Positions 1-10,277 of a stretch of 64,000 bases of DNA are shown piece by piece. The position numbers were made by a program, and so were the translations under genes. Position 1 is the first letter of the stretch. Each line of letters starts with the position of its first letter. The stretch covers positions 153,150,858-153,214,857 of the forward strand of contig NC_084794.1 of NCBI RefSeq assembly GCF_963169125.1. The letters run 5' to 3'. This stretch comes from Humulus lupulus (taxonomy: Eukaryota; Streptophyta; Magnoliopsida; Rosales; Cannabaceae). A model generated the notes under the pieces. That model was not told the origin of the DNA. It did not search any database and worked only from the letters and a program-made list of their open reading frames with translations.

Positions 1-408
1 CGAACTAGGATTGGGACCCTTGTGGGGTGGCCCATTCGCTTGTTGATCAGGCTGCGAGACAGGTGCGGCCTGATTCCTAGCCAATTGCAAGGCTGCCTCG
101 AGGGCTACCATGGCTTCGCTCTGGCGACGGTCCATCTCCGCCTGCTTTTCGCTTAACTCCGCGCGCTGTCGTTCAATCTCTTGCTGCTGCTGCGCCATAA
201 TTTCGGCAGTACTTTCTTGATTGGCCCTCAAGCTGGCCAGCTCTTCATGCAACGCCCCCAGGGTACTCTTCAGCATTGTGTCATCCATTTTTTCCTCCTC
301 AAAGTCCAAATGTGGCTCATCCTCAGCCACGCTTGCAAGAGGAGGAGGATGCGGGTTTGATGGTGCAGCGGCGGCAGCCTGTCCAGTTTTCCTTGCAGTT
401 TTCGCCAT
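1..408 (-). CDS. Gag N-terminus of a Tat-like Ty3/gypsy element (partial)
   Basis: Open frame of 136 codons reading leftwards from an ATG at 406-408 and running off the window without a stop. The product starts MAKTARKTGQAAAAAPSN, has an acidic stretch (EDEPHLDFEEEKMDD) and then a charged, Gln/Glu/Arg-rich helix (about residues 55-110) that looks like a coiled coil. It lies directly after a primer-binding site and a 5' LTR, the position of gag in LTR retrotransposons. The capsid domain would be outside the window. The leader matches the one before gag in the Tat element at 46 kb, which supports Tat lineage. The start is chosen as the first ATG after the primer site. It is intact as far as seen, so this copy may be younger than the others here. 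Confidence 0.72.
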   Translation of the reverse strand, partial: MAKTARKTGQAAAAAPSNPHPPPLASVAEDEPHLDFEEEKMDDTMLKSTLGALHEELASLRANQESTAEIMAQQQQEIERQRAELSEKQAEMDRRQSEAMVALEAALQLARNQAAPVSQPDQQANGPPHKGPNPSS

Positions 409-434
409 TGGTTTTCTCAACGGTGACAAATCAA

Positions 435-453
435 GCTCTCAATGAAAGCACCA
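435..453 (-). promoter_or_regulatory. Primer-binding site of the Tat-like element at the left edge
   Basis: On the minus strand TGGTGCTTTCATTGAGAGC begins three bases after the LTR end. The identical 19 bases sit three bases after the 5' LTR of the Tat element (46011-46029), although the LTRs there are different. The leading TGG is what a tRNA CCA end would pair with. I could not assign the tRNA. Confidence 0.7.
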
Positions 454-456
454 GAA

Positions 457-1048
457 TGTTGACCCTGATTTTGGTCAACTGGCACGGAGTCAAAATACGC
501 TTGACGTGGATGAATGCGATGAAAAGAACGTGATGACGAAAATAATAAGAACACAATGTTTTATAGTGGTTCGGCCCCAGGATCTGGTAATAACCTACGT
601 CCACTTAGATTGTTATTGATGTGAGAATCAAAGGAGTGATCAAAGAACTAGGGTTCAATGAGTTTCACTGGCCTCTGAAGAACAATACAATATCTCATAT
701 AGGATTACTCTAGTCTCCAATAATTCGAAAGTCAAAAGTCATCTTCCTTGAGCTATCTTTCTCTATTTATAGGCTCAAGGGGGATTACATGAATTAGTTA
801 CAGATATTCTTTCCTAAATAATCGAATACTCAGGAGATTGTGGGAGTCAATTTCGGGATTTACAAAGATCTTTATTGGAACATCATGTTGCATGCGGAAC
901 CATCGACCAGACTGGTCACAGGTAAGACTAGGCCGCCTACTGCTTATAATGTGTCTTCTGGTCGATACCCTAGCAGAGTTCCTTCAAGTGTCAGCCACGT
1001 GTCAAGGAATCACTTGCCACGTCATCAATGCCAGTTTTTTGGATAACA
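457..1048 (-). repeat. 5' LTR of the Tat-like element (592 bp)
   Basis: On the minus strand the unit begins TGTTATCC (1041-1048) and ends GGTCAACA (457-464), so it has TGTT...AACA ends. A TATA box (TATAAATAG, minus strand, 763-771) lies in the middle. Downstream of it is a block at 561-608 (GTGGTTCGGCCCCAG on the plus strand) that is shared with the solo LTR at 62655-63656. The solo LTR at 28519-29450 has the same ends. The flank at 1049-1053 is GTGTT; the matching duplication would be outside the window. Confidence 0.8.
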
Positions 1049-1710
1049 GTGTTAAATTTTTCTAATATTAAAAAATTTAAATTGAATTTATTTATAATTT
1101 CTTTTAATGTTTGTTATTAGTTATTATAAAGTCAATAATTATAATATTTTATGGTTGTTTAAACATTTTATGTTTGGTGGTAGGTTTTCAATTGGTGGTG
1201 ATTATATTGAAGATTGATTTTGGAGGTGGTCAGCATTTTATTTTATTTATTACTATTGACACATTTATTTACAGAGTTATAGCTTAAACTTTTTAGGTTT
1301 GGTGGTAGGTTTTGAATAGCATGTCAGGAATATGATTATTGCAGTGATAACCATCCCCTAGTTTGAAGTAACCTTACCATGCTTCTTGAGTGGTTAATGT
1401 TACTTCGAACTAGGAGCTTATGGATACCGTCAAAATGAAAACAAGCATTCAATATGAGAAATGGATTAACATGAGTTCTACAGTAGTTGAAGGCTAAGCC
1501 TTGCTTTTTGGTATAAGGTATCTCTTCAATTTCAACTCAGTCTTTAATTTCTAATAAACTTGACATGAATATGCTTATCTTCTCTGCGAACTGTTGAAAG
1601 TTTTAGTTGTAAATTGAATGTCAACAGGTTTGGCTAGTCCTATTTATAGGGGAAATGCTGCTAATTTTTTTGAAAAATATTTAATGCTTAATAAATTTTA
1701 GTATTTTAAA
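1049..1710. other. AT-rich intergenic DNA, no feature seen
   Basis: No extended reading frame, structural RNA or recognisable repeat end. A phrase like TTTGGTGGTAGGTTTT occurs twice (about 1172 and 1299), so a weak local duplication is present. Confidence 0.5.
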
Positions 1711-2118
1711 TAAGGGATATTTGCGATGAAAGTACTTAATTTATTATGTTTGTAACACTTAATTACCCAAGTTATCTTTTAGTGGTGAAAGTACCTTCCG
1801 TCGATATTTTGGTGCAGTTTAGTACAACCGTCAATTCTCACTGTTAAGTTTGATTGTAACACGTAGGTGAAAGTACCCAAATAAAGGGGATATTTGGGGT
1901 GAAAGTACCCAATTTAAGATATATTTGCGGCGAAAGTATCCAAGTTATAAGTAAATTTCACGTCATGGTGACGAACTTAACGGCGAAACAAACAGATACA
2001 CTAAATTACACCAAAACATGGATGGAAGGTACTTTCGACGCAAAAAAAATAACTTAAGTACTTAAGTGCTACAAACACAATAATTTTGGTACTTTCACTG
2101 CAAATATCTCTTTAAGTA
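1711..2118. mobile_element. Foldback MITE, about 408 bp
   Basis: The two halves are long inverted repeats. The left arm from about 1716 (GGATATTTGCGATGAAAGTA) pairs imperfectly with the right arm ending near 2110 (TACTTTCACTGCAAATATCT), and pairing continues inward for well over 100 bases. Short GAAAGTACC-type motifs recur within it. There is no coding capacity. Exact ends and target duplication are uncertain and I cannot place the superfamily. Confidence 0.65.
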
Positions 2119-2399
2119 ATAACTTGGGTGAATATGTGTATATGATCACTTTACATGTTTAGTTGTATGAACACTTTAGATGCTTATGTGATACTTAGCT
2201 TTTATTTATGTATGAATTTGTTTGTATATATATGTACATTGAGTCTATATAGTATGTGAATTTTATTTAATTTTATGTTTATTGGAATGTATAAATAATT
2301 TAATTAATATTAAAAAAATTACAAATTAGAATTAAAAAAATTATAATTATTCAAATATTTTATAAAAAAAAACCAAAATAATAATACAAATAAAATTAT

Positions 2400-2645
2400 A
2401 TCTTTTTTTTTTGGGAAATGTACACCTTTAACTTTGGTTATTATGTAATAACTGAAGTTAAAGGTGTGTTTTAAAGGCTTTTCACTTAGTTTATTACGTA
2501 ATTATCAAAGTTAAAGGTCTTACTTTTTAATTTCAGTTTTTAAATACTTTTAACTTTACTTTGATTAACTTCAGTTACAATATCCACGAGATTTTAAGAT
2601 TATCAAGCGAAAAAACCGAAGTTACAAGCCTTTTTCTAGTATTGA
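2400..2645. mobile_element. Degenerate CACTA-like terminus with subterminal palindromes
   Basis: Repeated palindromic motifs of the form AACTTYGGTTA...TAACTGAAGTT fill the block, which ends AAGCCTTTTTCTAGTATTGA. That resembles a CACTA right end (..TTTCTAGTAGTG) with mutations. The motif type is the same as in the CACTA-like block at 62.2-62.65 kb. No matching left end was found. Confidence 0.45.
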
Positions 2646-3054
2646 CATTGTATCTTCCTAAATAAATGATATGTAAACATAAATACAAGTAAGAGTGAAA
2701 ACATTATCTTTATTAAATAGTCACTATTTTTTTTTACATAAATACGCTTTAAGGGCACATATCCCAACAATATTTATATAAGCCAAATATGTTTTAGGTG
2801 CACCAATGAAAAATTCCTAAATTTATTAGTTTTAAAGGAATAAAAAAATAATTGGATCCTTTTACTTTATTTTAAAGAAATCTACAATAAAAAAGATAGT
2901 TTCAAATAGAGCTATAGCTGATAAATGCACAAAAATCCATATTTATTATTATAAAAATAAAAAATAAATTAAACTTTGATTAGTGTTTTCATGGAATAAA
3001 TATGATTTTTTTTTTTAAATTAAAAATATTTAGTTTAAATTTACAATAATCATA
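2646..3054. other. AT-rich DNA, no feature seen
   Basis: Low-complexity A/T-rich sequence with no reading frame or repeat end that I can support. Confidence 0.5.
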
Positions 3055-3195
3055 TGTGCACCAAAACATTACACCAACTCACATAGCAGTTTCTTTTAAC
3101 CAACCACATTCATTTTAGACAGGACCCACCCTTTTAAAAAGCAATGCCACATCAGCTAGTGGGTCCCGTCTGAAATGAATGTGGTTAGTTAAAAG
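3055..3195. mobile_element. Left part of a palindromic MITE split by the Tekay insertion
   Basis: The sequence starts TGCACCAAAACATTACACCA, runs through CCACATTCATTTTAGAC, and turns back through GTCTGAAATGAATGTGG to TTAAAAG, where it is cut by the LTR at 3196. The remaining arm end is at 19327-19362 (TTGGTGTAATGTTTTGGTGC), so the Tekay element sits inside this MITE. Confidence 0.65.
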
Positions 3196-5702
3196 TGCAA
3201 CGTCCTCCTAATCTAGGACCGTTATACTATATACTTTAAATGGTGCCAGACTTACTAATCAAGTCATTTGGTTACAAACGTGCAACTAAGGTTAACGTCA
3301 AGGGTTAGGGTTAAAAAATTTGGTCAAATGAACTGTTGACTTTTTATTTAAAAAGTTTCATACATACATGGGATCCCAAAATATTACAAACAAATATTCA
3401 AAATGGTGTATACAAATAAAAAGTTACAATCGGTCGACCTAAGCGGCAAAATTAGGGCTACAACCCTAGTTCCTCTTAGATATCCTCGGCCGTGGTCGAC
3501 GAGCAGCCACATATGTACACGCTACCACCGAAACTCTCCAACTCATGGCTGGTCAAGCTTTCCTTTTCCCTTACATGCATCACATAGCACCCGTGAGCCA
3601 AGATTCAGCAAGAAAACTTAAACATGTGTATGAACAGAAAATAAAGATTTCTAGATACTTATCTAGCATGCCCAGTAGTAATAACCTACTCATGCAGGCA
3701 TAGAATTACAAATAAATGGCCATTGGACCATTCTGGGGCCGCTGCCTTGAATAGTGGACCATAGAGTCAACCCCAGGGCCCTATGGCCTAGCTATGTGAC
3801 CATAGAGTCACCTGGGACCCTCGCCCTTTGCTCTGGGTAACTAGCCATAGAGCTAGCCTAACACTTTTGTTTTCCAATGACCATTGGGTCGGCCAACGTA
3901 ATAGTACATTGCTGATAAGGGCCTAAGCCTTTCGACCAGCGTGCTTTTGCCGTCCTTGACTAATAAGTCAAGCCCTAAACTAGGTATTCAGATATAAATA
4001 CAAAAACGGATACAGAAAAGCATACTTTAGACAATACAAGTATGCATACATATTAATCATATAACATCATCAAGTAATTGCAAACATAGTAATAACCATG
4101 CTCCTTAACGGGTCCAAGCCCTAGCTACGTAAACTATGTGAACAATCATGTAACACTTATTCAGATACAAAATAGTCAGGTATGTTTAATCAACTAGCGA
4201 AACAATAATTTAAACATGTACATTCTCAGGGGACCGAGCCCTATTCACAATTATAGTCAACAATCGGGCCAAGCCCTAATCACACATATATCACGTATTG
4301 GGTGCAGTTTTCCTACCTCAGGTATGAGTATAGCGTAAAATAAGAACAACCCTTGAGCACGATCTCGATTCTGAGCCCCTAGCGATAACCTAGTCATAAC
4401 CATAATATGGGATTCCATCAATAACGAGCAAATAAAGGCTTATGAACCGAGTCCTAGCCTCCGAGACCTCGAATTTTATTAATCCGGGTAGTAAAATCGA
4501 TCCCAAGCCCTTAGGAACAAATTCCCATCATTCAAAACCCACGGTGGCCAAAACAGCCCAGACGGGCCGCGACCTGCCCTGGAGGGTCGCAGCGCGCCCC
4601 TCAAGTGTGAGGCCCCCTTCTTCTTGGGAATGAGATACGGGTTGCGACCTGCCCTAGAGGGTCGCGACGCGCCTCCCAGACAGAAGCCCCCCAAGGGCCC
4701 TGGGTTCGGTTAGGTCGCGACCTGACCCTACAAACCCAGAATTTCTCGATTTTTCTCCAGCCAAACTCAATCCAAACCACCCAAAATCCACCCTAAAATC
4801 ACAATCCAATCATCATAACATATTTAAGATCTTCCCAACAACAAAACCCAACCTAAAACTTGATGAAAACCCCATCAAAACTCAATAATCCAACCCTTGA
4901 GCTACAAGCTCAAGAACACCAAAAACTCTTAACAGAAATCAATGAATAACAAAGTTTGAAGCTTTCCTCAACTATGAATGGTGATCTCCTAGCCACAAGC
5001 AATCCCGAATCCTAACCCGAGCCTTCAATTCCTTGGTTTCCATCCAAAATCTCCTTAACCCCTCAAGAACTTACTTAGGAAAGTTGAAAGAGTGTGAAAG
5101 AGAGAAGGAGTCGATTGGGTGAGGGAGGAAGTTGAGTGTTTTTTTTTATTTCCTTAAGGCTTAAGTAATCTTAAGCTAATCCTGAGGCTCGGGTACCAAA
5201 AACGTCCCTGATGGAAAAATAGTCAAAATCCTCAGTATTCTCTCCTAATCTCACTAACTCCAAATATATAATCAATTATTTATTCCCGTGTCCTGATAAC
5301 CTGATACTGTACTAAATACCTAAAATACGCCTTGACTCGCCCGAGTCAGGTATTGGGTCTTGTTGTGACTTCCTCGCTAACTTGCTCCCTAGGATCGTCT
5401 CGTGCCGAATAACCCAAATAAACCCACATAATAATGTGGTCTTTCACATATATCACATATAAGCACATATATACAATTATGTCCATAACGTGCCAAATTA
5501 TGAAAATTTCCCTTCTAATAAGAAACGGGCCCACATGCATATTTAATACTCCTAAACATGCATAACTAGTTATATTATCATACAACTCACATAATCACAT
5601 AATCATACACAAATATATCATATAAGTATATAATTCCATATATTTCCATCATGGCCCCATAATCAAGGCCCTAAGCCTTATTAGGTAATTTGGGACGTTA
5701 CA
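3196..5702 (-). repeat. 3' LTR of the Tekay element (2507 bp)
   Basis: Minus strand begins TGTAACGTCCCAAATTACC at 5702 and ends ...GGACGTTGCA at 3196; the other LTR has TTACA at that end, so one base has changed here. It aligns with 11835-19326 along its length once the two insertions are removed. It contains short GC-richer blocks (about 4560-4740) but no reading frame I can support. Confidence 0.88.
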
Positions 5703-5716
5703 ACTATCCCCTCCTT
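5703..5716 (-). other. Polypurine tract of the Tekay element
   Basis: Minus strand AAGGAGGGGATAGT abuts the 3' LTR. This is the expected position and composition of the plus-strand primer for reverse transcription. Confidence 0.75.
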
Positions 5717-6224
5717 ACAAAAATTTTGTCCTCGAAATTTTACCTGAACAACTCGGGATACTGAGTCCGCATATTGCCTCCAGCTCCCAGGTCGCTTCCT
5801 CGACCTTGTTGTTCCTCCATAATACCTTAACTAAAGGTATAGTCTTGTTTCTCAGGACCTTAACCTTCCTGTCTAAAATCTGAACTGGCTGCTCCTCGTA
5901 GGACAAGTTTGCCTCCAGTTCCAGATCCTCACAACTCAATACATGAGTCCCATCTAACACATAATTCCTCAGCATAGAAATATGGAATACATTGTGCACA
6001 CTAGAGAGTGTAGGGGCTAAGGCAAACATGTAAGCCACCTGACCAATCCTCTCCAAGATCTCAAATGGTCCCACAAACCTAGGGCTCAACTTGCCCTTCT
6101 TCTTGAATCTCTTCACCCATCTTGGAGGAGAAACCCTAAGGAAGACATAGTCTCCCACCTGGAACTCCATGTTCCCCCGCTTGGGGTATGAATAACTCCT
6201 TTGTCTACTTTGAGACACGAGCAT
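5715..6224 (-). pseudogene. Integrase C-terminus with chromodomain-like tail (Tekay)
   Basis: 169 codons continue the integrase. FQVGDYVFLRVSP and the KLSPRFVGPFEILERIGQVA stretch form the GPY/F-type C-terminal domain (about residues 22-70), followed by HNVFHISMLRNYV. The end, VLRNKTIPLVKVLWRNN then EEATWELE (about residues 122-150), matches the chromodomain of chromoviral integrases, which targets insertion to particular chromatin. The short end after WELE carries the usual Cys-free, basic tail. It stops just before the polypurine tract, so it is the end of pol. The upstream join to the core is broken by stops. Confidence 0.82.
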
Positions 6225-7334
6225 CCGAGCTCCAATTTTCTCAATAGCCTCGGTGGTCCTCTACACTACCTTAGGACCCAAATATTTCCTCTCACCCATC
6301 TAATCCCAGTGAATAGGTGACCTGTACTTACTACCATACAACATCTCATAAGGTGTCACTCCAATAGTAGACTAGTCACCGTTGTTATAGGAAAACTCTA
6401 TCAGAGGCAAATATCTACTCTAGGACCCTTCAAAGTCCAATACACATGCTCTCAGCATGTCCTCCAATTTCTGGATAGTCCTCTCAGATTGACCATCGGT
6501 CTGAGGATGATAAGTTGTATTGAACTTTAGGTGTGTACCCATCACCCTCTATAAACTTCCCCAAAACTTGGAAGCAAAGATAGGGTCCCTATTAAACACA
6601 ATAGACTTCGGAGTCCCACAAAGGCGAACTATCTCTCTCACATAGAGATCTGCATACTTGCCGGTCGTGTAATTCGTTCTCACTGGTAGAAAGTGTGCTA
6701 ATTTCGTATACCAATCCACGATGACCCAAATTGAATCATGTTGGCCCACTGTCCTAGGCAATCCTACCACGAAATCCATCGTGATGTCCTCCCACTTCCA
6801 CTCCGGGATATCCAGAGCCTGTAACAGCCCTGCTGGCCTTTGATGCTCTGCCTTGACCTGCTGACAGGTCAAGTACCTTGACACATAGTTAGTCACGTCC
6901 CACTTCATCCCAAGCCACCAATATAAAGCTTTCAGATCCTGGTACATCTTCGTGGTCCCCGGATGTAGAGAATAAGGGGTAGTATGAGATTCATCCAGAA
7001 TCTCCCGTCTGATCCCAGTGTCCATCGAAACGCAGATCCGATCCTTGTATCTCAACAAGCCCATGCTTGACACTGTATAGTCCTTAACTACTCCAGCTAG
7101 GACATCCCCTCTAATCTGCCCCAACAGTGGGCCATCTAACTGAGTCTCCTTAATCCTATCCAAAAGAGTAGATTGCAGGGTGATGTTGGCTAACTGGCCC
7201 ACCACTAACTCAATTCCTGCTCTAGCCATATCGTCAGCCAACTCCCTTGATATCTGCCTGGCACTATACAACTGTCTTGGACCTTTCTGGCTTAAGGCAT
7301 CTTTCCCAAGGTTTATAAAGGATCTCACAATCAT
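6225..7334 (-). pseudogene. Integrase core (Tekay)
   Basis: From the 7334 end: an HHCC-type zinc region (HTTPYSLHPGTTKMYQDLK, then LTCQQVKAEH), then the catalytic core starting WKWEDITMDFVVGLPRT, with the first Asp in TMDF. The second catalytic Asp is lost: SIVFNRDP stands where the family has S-D-R-D-P. Past 6549 the frame continues to [11 protein letters not shown], with the catalytic Glu present, but passes through several stops. The enzyme would join cDNA to host DNA; this copy cannot. It follows RNase H and precedes the chromodomain-like tail. Confidence 0.82.
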
Positions 7335-8502
7335 AATCCTTTACTAGCTCTAACCAACTTGTTTGCCTCATGTTCAAATCCTTCTGGGTGAAGAAGTATT
7401 TTAAACTTTTGTGGTCAGTATATATCACACACTTCTCACCATATAAGTAGTGTCGCCACACCTTCAATGCAAAAACCACAGCTGCAAATTCTAAATCATG
7501 TGTGAGGTACCTTTGTTCATACTCCTTCAGCTGACGTGATGCATAGGAAATCACCTTCCCTGTCTGCATAAGAACACAACCCAAGCCCTCCCTCAAGGCA
7601 TCACAATAAACTACAAACTTATCCTGATCTGCAGGAAGACTCAGAACTGGAGCAGTTATCAAACTCTTCTTGAGCTTCTGGAAGTTTTCTTCACACTTGT
7701 CAGACCATATGAGATTCTGATTCTTGCGTGTTAACTCTGTCAGCGGTGACGCAATCTTGGAAGACCCCTCTACAATGCGTCTGTAATAACCTGCCAAACC
7801 CAAGAGACTTCTGATCTCTGAAGCATTCTTCGGTCTTCCCCAATCTCAGACTGCCTCAATCTTTGATGGATCCACCATATTTCCATCCTTACTGACTATG
7901 TGACCTAAGAAAGTCATATGTGGCAACCAAAACTCGCATTTCTTGAATTTCGCATACAGCCTATGTTCTCTCAACCTCTGTAATACCAATTTGAGGTGTT
8001 GCTCATGTTCTGTCTCTGATTGTGAGTATATCAGTATATCGTCGATAAAGACGATCATAAACTGATCCAGGTAATCCTTGAACACCCTATTCATTAGATC
8101 TATAAATGCTACTGGGGCATTGGTCAATCCAAATGACATCACTAAAAACTCAAAATGCCCGTACCTGGTGTGAAAAGCTGTCTTCGATATATCCTCCTCC
8201 CTGATCCTCAGCTGGTGATAACCAAATCGAAGATCTATCTTGGAGAATACCATCCTACCTTACAACTAATCAAACAGATCATCCATCCTTGGCAGAGGAT
8301 ACCTATTCTTGATAGTCAACTTGTTCAGTTCTCTATAATCGATACACATCCTCAGAAAACCATATTTCTTCTTCACAAAGAGAACTGGTGCGCCCCATGG
8401 CGAGAAACTGGGCGTGATAAAACCCAAGTCTAGTAACTCCCATAGTTGAACCTTTAGTTCATTCAGCTGGGCTGGAGCCATCCTATAAGGTGCCCTAGAC
8501 AC
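7264..8502 (-). pseudogene. Reverse transcriptase and RNase H (Tekay)
   Basis: From the 8502 end: [16 protein letters not shown], then [20 protein letters not shown] (RT fingers), [14 protein letters not shown], and the catalytic FIDDILIYS box, which is intact. After RT comes [13 protein letters not shown] and an RNase H with [35 protein letters not shown] and [10 protein letters not shown]. The frame is broken by TAG at 8266-8268 and TAA at 8260-8262, where the family reads D-Q-L-Q-G, and by a TGA near 7843. The protein would copy element RNA into DNA in cytoplasmic particles. Order and sequence place it in pol between protease and integrase. Confidence 0.86.
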
Positions 8503-8823
8503 TGGCTATGTCCCTGGCGCTAATTCAATCACAAACTCAATCTCCCTGAGTGGAGGTAACCCTGGCAGTTCTTCTGGAAACACATCCAGAAACTTACTGA
8601 CTAATTGGGTGTGTCCTGTCCATTGGCATGACCTTAGTGGTATCCACCATGCTAGCTAAGAACCCTATGCTTCCCCCTACAATAGGTCTCTAGCTCTAAG
8701 TATAGATATCATAAGTATACGAGGTCCATGCATAGTGTTAACGAATACAAATGGGTCATCACCTTCAGGCTCAAAGGTTACCATCTTCTTCTTGCAATCT
8801 ATCATTGCCCCATACTTCTCTAG

Positions 8824-9057
8824 CTAATCAATACCCAGAATTATATCAAAGTCAGTCATCACCAACTTTACTAAGTCAACTGACAATTCTCTGCCATCCA
8901 CTGTAACTGGTAGTGATCTAACCCATCTCTTGGAAACCACTAACTCCCCAGTAGGCAGCATAGTACTAAACCCAACAGGACAAAATTCACATGATCTAAA
9001 CAATCCATCTATAATCCTACTAGCAACAAAAGAGTATGTAGCACCCGAATCAATCAA
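8824..9057 (-). pseudogene. Retroviral-type aspartic protease (Tekay)
   Basis: 78 codons with the active-site motif MIDSGATYSFVA at the start and FDIILGID at the end, the two hallmarks of Ty3/gypsy proteases, about 60 residues apart. It would cut the Gag-Pol polyprotein. Stops at either end separate it from gag and RT. The 320 bases before the RT start (8503-8823) hold the linker, degenerate and out of frame. Confidence 0.85.
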
Positions 9058-9087
9058 AACAGTATAGAAGGTTCCAACACTAGAAAG

Positions 9088-10277
9088 CTAACCTGTAACC
9101 ACCGAGGGACTAGCCTCGGCCTCTGCCTGGGTCAAGGTGAACACCCAAGCTGGTTTCAAGTTGTCCACCTTCTTCGGCTCTTCCTTTTTGGCTCTCGGGC
9201 AGTCCTTCTTCAAATGCCCCACATTATCGCAAAACAAACAGGCCTTCGCCCGACATTCCCCAATATGGCGCCTCCTGCACCTAGTACACTCTGGGAATGC
9301 TCTCCAGGTCTCACCGCCACCCTGGCGGCCCATCTATATGCCATATGGCCTCCTATCTGGCCCTGGAGTTGAAATTGTATCTGGAGTCTTTCTCTTTTGG
9401 TCATTGGGGCCTCCGCCCCTACCAAAGCCTGTAAATGTACCGGCCTCCTAGAATCCCTTCTGGCTACATTCTCACGCTAGATCTTGTTCTCTGCACTCTC
9501 AGTTGTAAGCTCCTTCTCCACACCTTGTTCATAGGTGGCCAATCCTTGCACAGTAGTAATACGAAAATCCCAGGCTATCATAGGCTGTAGCCCCTGGAGA
9601 ACCCTCTCTCTTCTGGTCCCATCAGTGGACACCAGATCCGCGGAAAACTTTGCCAATCTATCAAACTTCAGGGCGTAGTCAGTCACTGTCATGTTACCCT
9701 GAAGTAACTTGCTAAACTCTTCAGCCTTCACAGCTTTAACTGCATCGATGTAGTACTTCTCATTAAATGAAGCTCTAAACTCTTCCCATTCCATGGTGTT
9801 TACTGCTCTGGTCTGGGATACCACCTCTTACCATATTCGAGCATCTTCCCGAAAAATGTAAGTGGCGCAGACCACTCTCTCATTACCACCTACCCTCATA
9901 AAATTCAGGATGGTGGTTATCATGGTCATCCACTGCTCAGCCTTCAATGGATCTGAGTTGCCCTTAAAATTTGGAGGGGGTTGTTTCCTGAACCTCTCAT
10001 ACAGAGGTTCCCATCTATCTCCCCCTGCTTGGGGCTGCACTAATGCCGGTAACTTTGGCTGTATCACTGTCGGTATTGCGAGTTGTGGGTTCCGTGCTGG
10101 AACCTATTGCTGTCTCAAGAGGCGAATCTCATCTCCCTGCCTCTCTAATCTGGCTTGCATACCAACAAGAATCTGTTGCCAGTTTTCTGGAGCTAGTGGT
10201 GGGGCATGGCCCTGGTCATTCCCTTCCCTGGCCTATATCTCTTGGCCAACCAACCTTTCTGACCTTCGAGGATTCAT
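9088..10277 (-). pseudogene. Gag with capsid domain and zinc knuckle (Tekay)
   Basis: Start taken as the ATG at 10275-10277 (MNPRRSERLVGQEI). The capsid region reads PPNFKGNSDPLKAEQWM, then WEEFRASFNEKYYIDAVK and FDRLAKFSADLV, the Retrotrans_gag pattern. A CCHC zinc knuckle follows (CLFCDNVGHLKKDCP, near 9195-9240). Gag would package RNA. The frame is broken by TAG codons at 10233-10235 and 10104-10106, by the change near 9826, and by frame shifts between capsid and knuckle. It is preceded by a long leader with hairpin repeats. Confidence 0.84.

Noticed and set aside
7264..8502. Endogenous pararetrovirus reverse transcriptase
   Set aside because: RT is followed by integrase with a chromodomain-like tail and flanked by LTRs and a tRNA-iMet primer site, which marks a Ty3/gypsy retrotransposon.
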